Assembly: GCA_017308345.1 (NCBI GenBank)
Contig: JAFKFE010000007.1
Coordinates: 1-5,298, forward strand
DNA length: 5,298 bases
Direction of reading: 5' to 3'
From: Alphaproteobacteria bacterium
GTDB lineage: Bacteria; Pseudomonadota; Alphaproteobacteria; Rhizobiales; Rhizobiaceae
The position numbers and the translations under genes were made by a program. This document shows positions 1 through 5,298 of this stretch, piece after piece (positions within the stretch are counted from its first letter, which is position 1; each line of letters starts with the position of its first letter). The notes under the pieces were generated by a model, which saw only the letters and a list, made by a program, of their open reading frames with translations, did no database searches and was not told the origin of the DNA.

Positions 1-203
1 TGGCGGGTGGCGCAATGCGCCAAGGACGACAGACCGTGTCTCAGACGACAAGACCGCGACCTGGACGACAGACCTGTGCCTCAACCGCGTAGCGCAAAGA
101 CGCGAAATCCGCGTGATCCAGCATTCGCTCAAATGTGGGACAACCTCGCTGCGGCTTACTTTGACGCAGCCAGACCCACACCGATGCGGGCTCAGGCGAC
201 CTA
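1..203. other. Left-edge stretch without a confident gene
   Basis: No recognisable gene lies here. Plus-strand frame 1 is open from the window edge to a stop at 211-213, so it could be the last ~70 codons of a gene entering from the left. Its third codon positions are much less G/C-biased than the real genes in this window, its residues are mostly charged and low-complexity, and it overlaps the 3' end of the regulator gene by 10 bp. Plus frame 2 is also open from the edge to about 229. A hairpin can form at 148-170 (arms GCTGCG and CGCAGC, 11-nt loop). It lies downstream of the minus-strand regulator but has no adjacent T-run on either strand, so it is at best a weak terminator. Confidence 0.4.
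24..84. repeat. Three-unit degenerate direct repeat, ~19-20 bp period
   Basis: The core GACGACA(A)GACC occurs three times, starting at 25, 44 and 64. Units one and three are the most alike: both read GGACGACAGACC and both continue into a T/G/C-rich stretch ending in CTCA. Unit two has an extra A and a different tail. The period of 19-20 bp is not a multiple of three throughout, so this is not a protein-level repeat. No function can be assigned. Confidence 0.55.
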
Positions 204-1646
204 TCATCCCTGAAAATCGAAGGCGCTGAGGCCGGTCACCATCTCGTCGAGGCCGAGTGGGCGCGTCACCGGCGGCTCGGCGCGCGCCAGGCAGCCGGCG
301 CGCTCGCAAAGCCTGCAGGCAGGGCCAACCGGCGTGGCGAAGCCTTGCCCGGGCTTGCCGGCGGCGCCGGCCGGCAGCGCCGCGCCATAGACGATCTCGT
401 CGCGAAAGCCGATGTCGCAGCCGAGCAGCAGCGCGGTGCGACGCGGCCGCTCGGAGAAGGCACCTTGCGGGCCTTCCAGCGTGCGGGCGATGCATAGGAA
501 CTCGGCGCCGTCGGGCATTTCCACCGCCTCGACCAGGATCTGACCCGGCTGCGAGAAAGCCGCATGGATGGGAAGCTTGGGGCAACCGCCGCCGAAGCGG
601 CTCTGCGGATAGCCCTGGCTGCCGGCCTTGCGGAAGCGATTACCCGCGTTGTCGACCTCCAGCATGAAGAAGGGCACGCCGGACGCGCCTTGCCGCTGCA
701 GCATGGTCAGGCGGTTGGCCGCCTGTTCGAAAGAGACGCCGAAGCGGGAACGCAGGACGTCGATGTCGTAACGGGCGCGCAGGGCGGCGGCATGGAAGGC
801 CTGATAGGGCATCATCAGCGCGTGCGCCGCATAGCGGCCTAGTTCGAAGCGGGCGAGCCGGCGCGCCTCGTCGGTGTCGAGCTTCAGCGCCTGGATCTCG
901 CCCGCGACGGCCACCGACATGCGCATCAGGCTCGCTTCCATGGCGACCTCGCGCAGCTGGTCGAAAGGCGACAGCCGCTCGGACAGGAACAGGCGCTGCG
1001 AATGGCGGTCGTAGCGGCGGCGCCAGTTGGGCATGGTGGCGACCGGCAGCACCTTGACGACGATGCCATGCTCGCGCCTCAACCAGGCCTTCAGCGCGCC
1101 GAACAGATCATCGCCCGGCTCGAGGACCGAGGTGAAAGCATCCGCCTCCTCTTCCAGCGAAGCAAAATGGTTCGGCCGGCGCTCGAACACTTCGTGGACT
1201 TCATCGGCGGGCAGGCGCTTGCCGGACAGCGCCGTCGCCCTGCCCTCACTTGCCAGAAGCTGATTGAGATCGGAGAGACGCTCGGCCTGCTCGCGATAGG
1301 CGCGATAGAGTTTCACCATCGCGGCCGAGGCGTTCGGCGCCGTCTCGGCGAGGTCTATCAGCTCCTGATCGCCTGGCAGTTCGCCGGCAAGAAGCGGATC
1401 GCTGAACGCTTCGCGCAAGGCCGCGATCGAGCCTTTTGTCTCTCCCTGCAATTCATGCGGGTCGACCTTGTAGGCGGAAGCCAGCTTGAGGATGAGCTGC
1501 ACCGTCAGCGGCCGCTGGTTGCGCTCGATCAGGTTGAGATAGGAGGGCGAGATGCCCAGCCCTTCGGCCATTGCCGTCTGGGTCAGGCCCCTGGCGTTGC
1601 GCAGCCGGCGCAGCCGCGGCCCGGCAAAGATCTTCTGGTCGGCCAT
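204..1646 (-). CDS. XRE-family short-chain acyl-CoA-responsive regulator (RamB/PccR/ScfR type)
   Basis: Predicted cytoplasmic DNA-binding regulator of 480 aa. Residues ~10-63 form an XRE helix-turn-helix (LRRLRNARGLTQ, then AEGLGISPSYLNLIE). A middle region (~150-300) resembles the IrrE/ImmA peptidase-like domain, but the zinc HExxH is absent: the matching helix reads RFELGRYAAHALMMP (~266-280). The C-terminal ~180 residues look like DUF2083, with a cysteine cluster CRLCERAGC (C444, C447, C452). Relatives include RamB (acetate/glyoxylate genes in actinobacteria) and PccR (propionyl-CoA assimilation in Rhodobacter); family members are thought to sense short-chain acyl-CoAs. Its divergent position beside aceA makes control of aceA, and of itself, the natural inference. 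Start choice: TTG at 1664 and ATG at 1655 are in frame upstream, but AAGG at 1656-1659 sits 9 nt before the ATG at 1646, and the following MADQKIFAGPRLRRLR is a typical family N-terminus. Family assignment is firm; the effector and targets are inferred. Confidence 0.9.
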   Translation of the reverse strand: MADQKIFAGPRLRRLRNARGLTQTAMAEGLGISPSYLNLIERNQRPLTVQLILKLASAYKVDPHELQGETKGSIAALREAFSDPLLAGELPGDQELIDLAETAPNASAAMVKLYRAYREQAERLSDLNQLLASEGRATALSGKRLPADEVHEVFERRPNHFASLEEEADAFTSVLEPGDDLFGALKAWLRREHGIVVKVLPVATMPNWRRRYDRHSQRLFLSERLSPFDQLREVAMEASLMRMSVAVAGEIQALKLDTDEARRLARFELGRYAAHALMMPYQAFHAAALRARYDIDVLRSRFGVSFEQAANRLTMLQRQGASGVPFFMLEVDNAGNRFRKAGSQGYPQSRFGGGCPKLPIHAAFSQPGQILVEAVEMPDGAEFLCIARTLEGPQGAFSERPRRTALLLGCDIGFRDEIVYGAALPAGAAGKPGQGFATPVGPACRLCERAGCLARAEPPVTRPLGLDEMVTGLSAFDFQG

Positions 1647-1658
1647 CCCAGCCATCCT

Positions 1659-1826
1659 TGACAAGAATTTACATCGGTATCGAACCCGGCTTCCGCTACG
1701 CCGCTTTTACAATCATGACAAATTTACAGAGCCGATCTGTCAATGGCAACACAGCTTTTCCTTTATTTTTTACCCAAAACGGCGGTTTTCCTAGTCGCGT
1801 TTCGCGCTGCAATGTAAATGATGTCA
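1659..1826. promoter_or_regulatory. Repeated TGACA-n-ATTTACA elements, candidate operators
   Basis: Three copies of one pattern occur in the divergent intergenic region. TGACA-AGA-ATTTACA is at 1659-1673, TGACA-A-ATTTACA at 1716-1728, and TGACA-TC-ATTTACA on the minus strand at 1813-1826. A fourth core, TTTTACA, is at 1705-1711. Copy one lies just upstream of the regulator start codon, copy two inside the predicted regulator promoter, and copy three against the predicted aceA -35. Published RamB and PccR sites are TTTGCAAA-type; no exact TTTGCAAA is present in this region, but TTTACA differs from TTTGCA at one base. The spacer varies (3, 1, 2 nt), so ATTTACA may be the true core. Binding by the neighbouring regulator is inferred. 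Confidence 0.5.
1715..1743 (-). promoter_or_regulatory. Candidate sigma-70 promoter of the regulator gene
   Basis: On the minus strand a perfect -35 TTGACA lies at 1743-1738, followed by a 17-nt spacer and TGTCAT at 1720-1715 as a 4/6 match to the -10 consensus. A transcript starting near 1707 would have a ~60-nt leader to the ATG at 1646. The TGACA-A-ATTTACA element (1716-1728) covers the spacer end and the -10, as expected for negative autoregulation. The -35 is strong and the -10 mediocre. Confidence 0.4.
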
Positions 1827-1850
1827 TACGCAGACGTCGCAAGATATAGC
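1821..1850 (+). promoter_or_regulatory. Candidate aceA promoter
   Basis: ATGTCA at 1821-1826 (4/6 to the -35 consensus) is followed by an 18-nt spacer and TATAGC at 1845-1850. This gives a predicted start near 1857 and a leader of about 40 nt. The minus-strand copy of the repeated element (1813-1826) overlaps the -35. A weak -35 covered by a regulator site fits a controlled rather than constitutive promoter. Consensus matching is by eye. Confidence 0.35.
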
Positions 1851-1897
1851 CTGGCGGCGTAGCGCTGAAGCAGTTGTCAAACGATCCGGAGTGACCA

Positions 1898-3187
<1,290 letters not shown>

Positions 3188-3208
3188 CGGATAACAACCA
3201 GAGGAAAC

Positions 3209-3224
3209 GCCCGCAGGGCATTTT
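3209..3224 (+). other. Small intercistronic hairpin after aceA
   Basis: GCCC (3209-3212), loop GCA and GGGC (3216-3219) form a perfect 4-bp stem, followed by ATTTT. It lies between the aceA stop and the ribosome site of the next small ORF. The stem is short and the T-run only four bases, so at most it would act as a partial terminator or as an RNA 3'-end stabiliser that keeps aceA levels above those of the downstream ORF. Confidence 0.3.
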
Positions 3225-3241
3225 GATCGAGGAGAAGACCA

Positions 3242-3459
3242 ATGGCATCGATAAGCCGCGTCAAGGAAAGGGCAGAAGAGCAATCGAGCGCGATGAGCGT
3301 CGACCAGCAGGCGACGATCCGCATGCCCAGTCGGTCATGAAGGCGGTCGAGGCCGGTGTCTCGGTGGAGCTGGTGCGCTCGGCCAGGCACCATGGCGGCG
3401 ACGGCAACTGGGGCGACCTTTTGATCCCGGTCATCGTTACCCACCAGAGCCACACCTGA
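3242..3459 (+). pseudogene. Small ORF downstream of aceA with an apparent -1 frame break
   Basis: Family not recognised. The ATG at 3242 has a strong ribosome site (GAGGAG 3229-3234, 7-nt spacing) and opens MASISRVKERAEEQSSAMSV, but this frame stops at 3338-3340 after 32 codons. From about 3322 the coding signal is in another frame, running to the stop at 3457-3459 and containing AVEAGVSVELVRSARHHGGD and GNWGDLLIPVIV. By hand count, G/C at third positions is ~20/26 in the first frame before the break, ~14/27 in the second frame over the same stretch, and 40/45 in the second frame after it. One extra C at CGC|CAT (3320-3324) would restore a continuous 72-aa soluble, helical protein. It may therefore be a mutated gene, a sequencing or assembly indel, or a programmed frameshift. 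An alternative TTG start at 3223 in the second frame gives 78 aa but ignores the ribosome site. A third reading is two coupled mini-ORFs, since the first stop overlaps an ATG (ATGA, 3337-3340). Probably in the aceA transcript. Confidence 0.6.
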
Positions 3460-3484
3460 CGTAACGTCAACAGTCTCGGCGAAT

Positions 3485-3526
3485 GTCTCCCGCGCGCTAT
3501 ACGCTCGGGAGACTATCGCATTTTTT
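3485..3526 (+). terminator. Intrinsic terminator of the aceA unit
   Basis: GTCTCCCG (3485-3492) pairs perfectly with CGGGAGAC (3506-3513). Inside, GCG (3494-3496) pairs with CGC (3502-3504) around a CTATA loop, with one C/T mismatch between the two helices. Six Ts follow at 3521-3526, 7 nt after the stem, a little farther than ideal. It begins 25 bp after the stop of the small ORF and would end the aceA transcript before the receiver gene. Confidence 0.75.
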
Positions 3527-3685
3527 CAGCTTGCCTTCGTCACCGAGGGATACGACTTGCGCTGAATTCCAGAATTTCTTTTTTATATTTTCCATCTCGA
3601 CCATTTCAGCTTGACACCGGCCGCGATCTCAACCAATCCTGCCTCAGGTTTCAACCCTGCATTGAACCAGAGTGCCCGCCCGTCA

Positions 3686-4132
3686 ATGTGTCCCGCCGAT
3701 CGCAACGATTCCGAAAAACACCCGAGCCCGGCGGCCCGTCCCGGCGCCGTGGCGGCGGACTTTTCCAAGGTGCTCGTCGTCGGCAAATCGTCGATCAACC
3801 GGGTCGTGGTGTCGAAAATCGTCGAGAAATCGGGATTGAAGCCGATCTCGGAACCGCCCGAGACCGCCGAGAAGACGCTGGCCGGGCATCTGCCCGGCGC
3901 CATCATTCTCGATGGCGGACCGGACAACCAGGATTGCGACCGGCTCATGGCGGCCATCGACGCCCTGCGGCGCGCCTCGGGCAAACCGCTGCCCGCGGTG
4001 ATCCTGCTCTCAACCAGGAATGGCACAGCTGAGAGCCTCGGCCTTTCGAGCGTGGTCGATGCGGTGGTGGCCAAGCCGATCACGCCCGAGAGACTGCAAC
4101 CGGTGGTCGACCGCCTGATCGGTCGCGGTTAG
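3686..4132 (+). CDS. Single-domain CheY-like receiver protein with degenerate acidic pocket
   Basis: Resembles a stand-alone response-regulator receiver of 148 aa with no output domain. The first ~25 residues are a Pro/Ala-rich, charged, probably disordered tail. The receiver fold starts at FSKVLVVGKSS, and the expected elements follow: AIILD with candidate phospho-acceptor D76, LLST with T110, and AKPIT with K130, plus a plausible last helix (ERLQPVVDRLI). The acidic pair that normally binds Mg2+ after strand one (VVDD) is replaced by G33-K34, so phosphorylation may be weak or absent despite conserved D/T/K. No histidine kinase lies nearby. Start is uncertain: the frame also opens at a TTG at 3611 (173 aa), but that extra stretch has poorer coding bias. 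Neither start has a clear ribosome site. An AT-rich block with TATATT (3584-3589) lies upstream. Terminators on both sides imply a monocistronic gene. The partner and pathway are unknown. Confidence 0.8.
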   Translation: MCPADRNDSEKHPSPAARPGAVAADFSKVLVVGKSSINRVVVSKIVEKSGLKPISEPPETAEKTLAGHLPGAIILDGGPDNQDCDRLMAAIDALRRASGKPLPAVILLSTRNGTAESLGLSSVVDAVVAKPITPERLQPVVDRLIGRG

Positions 4133-4135
4133 ACA

Positions 4136-4188
4136 AGAGCAGTTCGGCGTTCGATAGAATCGCCGACCTGTTCTAACTCTTTGTTTTT
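4136..4188 (+). terminator. Intrinsic terminator after the receiver gene
   Basis: AGAGCAG (4136-4142) pairs with CTGTTCT (4168-4174) through one G-U pair, and TCGGCG (4144-4149) pairs with CGCCGA (4161-4166). The two helices are separated by a single T/C mismatch and close an 11-nt loop. A T-rich tail (CTTTGTTTTT) ends at 4188. It begins 4 bp after the receiver stop codon. No matching A-run precedes the stem, so it should work only on the plus strand and not for the converging hydrolase gene. Confidence 0.75.
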
Positions 4189-4271
4189 CACGCAACTCCG
4201 GACGGAAGGTGACGGCGAAGGCGCCGAACCCGACCGCTACGCACTTTTCCTGGAATTGCCTTGGACGGCGT

Positions 4272-4985
4272 TCAGCCGGCCTTTGCGATAGCCTCAACAA
4301 GGCTCGGCAACTCGCCGAGGTCGGCAATCTGCCGGAAACGCGGCGCCGCGACCGGCGCCTCGGCGTGCTCGGCCGCCCAGGTCAATTCATGCGGGACATA
4401 GATGCCCCAACCGCCCGCGTCGATGGCCGGAACCACGTCCGATTTCAGCGAGTTGCCGACCATCATGCTCTTGTGCGGCCCGTCGCCGTGGCGGCTGAAG
4501 ATGCGGGCATAGGTGGCGGCGCTCTTGTCGCTCACGATCTCAACGGCATCGAAGAGGTCACCCATTCCCGACTGCGCAAGCTTGCGCTCCTGGTCGAAGA
4601 GGTCGCCCTTCGTGATCAGCACCAGATGGTAGGAGCCAGCCAGCTTTTCGACCGTCTCGCGCGCATGCGGCAGCGGCTCGATCGGATGGCTGAGCATCTC
4701 GCGGCCGGCGGCCAGGATTTCGCCGATGACCGCGCCAGGCACGTCACCGTCGGTGATCGCGATGGCCGTCTCGATCATCGACAGGGTGAAGCCCTTGATG
4801 CCGAAGCCGTAGAAGGCGAGATTGCGCCGCTCCGCCTCGAGAAGCCTAGCCGAGATATGCTCATGGTCGCCATGCCCGGCCAACAGGGCGGCAAAGCGCT
4901 TCTCGGTCATGCGGAAGAACTGCTCGTTCTGCCACAGCGTGTCGTCGGCATCGAAGCCTATCGTCGTCAAATGAGAGGCGGGCAT
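4272..4985 (-). CDS. HAD-superfamily hydrolase
   Basis: A 237-aa soluble protein with all four haloacid dehalogenase motifs. Motif I is FDADDTLW (D12 nucleophile, D14 acid/base), motif II is VLITKGD (T125), motif III is K154 in the SDKSAATYARIF region, and motif IV is GNSLKSDVVPA (D183). An N-terminal helical cap lies between motifs I and II (about 20-110). The DxD and overall layout favour phosphatase activity on a small phosphorylated metabolite; the sequence does not reveal the substrate. The ATG at 4985 fits because motif I follows within 12 residues, as usual for the family. Its ribosome site is weak (GGAACGG about 10 nt upstream). A three-codon in-frame ORF with a much stronger ribosome site lies 87 nt upstream of the start. 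It converges on the receiver gene, and no strong minus-strand terminator was found; CGGCG-AAGG-CGCCG (4213-4226) is a possible hairpin without a T-run. Confidence 0.93.
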   Translation of the reverse strand: MPASHLTTIGFDADDTLWQNEQFFRMTEKRFAALLAGHGDHEHISARLLEAERRNLAFYGFGIKGFTLSMIETAIAITDGDVPGAVIGEILAAGREMLSHPIEPLPHARETVEKLAGSYHLVLITKGDLFDQERKLAQSGMGDLFDAVEIVSDKSAATYARIFSRHGDGPHKSMMVGNSLKSDVVPAIDAGGWGIYVPHELTWAAEHAEAPVAAPRFRQIADLGELPSLVEAIAKAG

Positions 4986-5060
4986 ATGTGGACACCGTTC
5001 CGCATGGACGGCTGGTGTAACCGTTGTTGCGGCGCGCCGCCAGACCAGGACAACGTTTCG

Positions 5061-5084
5061 TTAAATCGCCATCTTGCTCCTCCT
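5061..5084 (-). promoter_or_regulatory. Strong ribosome site with a three-codon leader ORF (M-A-I-stop)
   Basis: On the minus strand AGGAGGAG is followed by CAAG and then ATG GCG ATT TAA (5072-5061). This is the best Shine-Dalgarno match in the window. The mini-ORF is in frame with the hydrolase ATG at 4985 (87 nt, 29 codons), and only the TAA interrupts that frame. It may be a translated leader, a former start codon disabled by a stop, or chance. Conservation is unknown. Confidence 0.35.
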
Positions 5085-5179
5085 CATTGTTGGAGAAGGA
5101 CCCTACGCGAATACCGGTTCTGACATTCGGGACCATGCTCCGGCTCGAAGACGGACGCCCGCCCTGGTGCGGCCTCCCC

Positions 5180-5209
5180 TTCCCTTCCCCCATGGCGCCC
5201 GGCTATACT
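5180..5209 (+). promoter_or_regulatory. Candidate promoter of the right-edge gene
   Basis: TATACT at 5204-5209 matches the -10 consensus in five of six positions and lies 27 bp before the first ATG (5237). The best -35, TTCCCT at 5180-5185 with an 18-nt spacer, is only a 3/6 match. The call rests mainly on the -10. Confidence 0.35.
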
Positions 5210-5236
5210 TCGAAATCCGCAAACACAATCTGGTGA

Positions 5237-5298
5237 ATGATGCCGCCTGAAAAAAAGGAAGTCCGTCCGTCAAGCCGGGGGCGACGCGCCCGTACGCC
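5237..5298 (+). CDS. Start of an unidentified gene, cut by the window edge
   Basis: From ATG ATG at 5237-5242 the frame stays open to the right edge (about 20 codons) and reads MMPPEKKEVRPSSRGRRART. This Lys/Arg-rich, probably disordered opening is of the kind seen before the helix-turn-helix of TetR-like regulators, but that is only a resemblance and no domain is visible. The ribosome site is poor (TGGTGA directly before the ATG). A candidate -10 (TATACT, 5204-5209) precedes it. A run of seven As (5250-5256) covers the Glu-Lys-Lys codons. It is divergent from the hydrolase gene. Confidence 0.45.
   Translation, partial: MMPPEKKEVRPSSRGRRART

Larger units (their letters stand above)
4986..5236. 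other. Intergenic region between hydrolase and right-edge gene
   Basis: About 250 bp hold the presumed promoters of two divergent genes. No convincing minus-strand promoter for the hydrolase could be picked by eye. Within it lie a 12-bp perfect palindrome GCGGCGCGCCGC (5029-5040) and, on the minus strand, AGGAGGAG followed by a three-codon ORF (see separate entry). Open frames crossing the region on both strands have no recognisable content and are treated as chance. Confidence 0.5.

Noticed and set aside
7..213. Open frame of 68 codons on the plus strand at the left edge
   Set aside because: Weak third-position bias, low-complexity charged content, no ribosome site and overlap with the regulator's 3' end. 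It is open to the window edge, so a truncated gene cannot be excluded, and the region is described as uncertain.
1002..1661. 219-codon plus-strand open frame opposite the regulator
   Set aside because: Antisense shadow of the helix-turn-helix regulator; no recognisable domain.
1656..1664. Longer regulator start at TTG 1664 (486 aa)
   Set aside because: No ribosome site at suitable distance; AAGG at 1656-1659 is well placed for the ATG at 1646, and the family-like N-terminus starts there.
3320..3330. Programmed -1 frameshift signal in the small ORF
   Set aside because: No X-XXY-YYZ slippery heptamer at the junction; a one-base deletion or sequencing indel explains the data more simply.
4213..4226. 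CGGCG-AAGG-CGCCG hairpin as a terminator for the hydrolase
   Set aside because: Only five base pairs and no T-run on the minus strand immediately after it.
4209..5123. 304-codon plus-strand open frame opposite the hydrolase
   Set aside because: Antisense shadow; all four HAD motifs are present on the minus strand in the right order.
5024..5236. 70-codon plus-strand frame in the intergenic region
   Set aside because: No ribosome site, no coding bias and no recognisable content; it covers the candidate promoter of the next gene.

Overview
The window looks like a chromosomal segment of a GC-rich alphaproteobacterium. The strong G/C preference at third codon positions, the protein sequences and the gene pairing suggest the Rhizobiales, perhaps a Mesorhizobium-like organism; this placement is by eye, not by a database search. 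No rRNA, tRNA, CRISPR array or insertion sequence is visible.

Layout. Bases 1-203 hold no confident gene, only a small three-unit direct repeat. A long minus-strand gene (204-1646) encodes a RamB/PccR-type regulator: an XRE helix-turn-helix, a degenerate IrrE-like middle and a DUF2083-type C-terminus. A roughly 250-bp AT-rich divergent promoter region separates it from aceA (1898-3187, plus), which encodes a complete isocitrate lyase. About 54 bp after aceA comes a small open frame (3242-3459) whose coding signal jumps frame once, consistent with one missing base. A strong hairpin terminator (3485-3526) closes this unit. Next are a lone CheY-like receiver protein with a damaged acidic pocket (3686-4132, plus) and a second hairpin terminator (4136-4188). 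A HAD-superfamily hydrolase follows on the minus strand (4272-4985). After an intergenic stretch of about 250 bp, the beginning of another plus-strand gene runs off the right edge (5237-5298).

How it fits together. Isocitrate lyase is the entry enzyme of the glyoxylate bypass, needed for growth on acetate or fatty acids. The divergent regulator belongs to the family that controls acetate and propionate genes elsewhere (RamB, PccR). The shared promoter region carries a repeated TGACA-n(1-3)-ATTTACA element. One copy lies in the predicted regulator promoter, one by the regulator start, and one against the predicted -35 of aceA. This suggests a self-contained acetate-response switch with autoregulation. 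The receiver protein and the hydrolase appear to be independent units.

I see no convincing new multi-gene system. The most checkable novelties are the operator-like motif cluster, the frame-broken small gene behind aceA, the degenerate receiver, and an in-frame three-codon leader peptide with a strong ribosome site upstream of the hydrolase.
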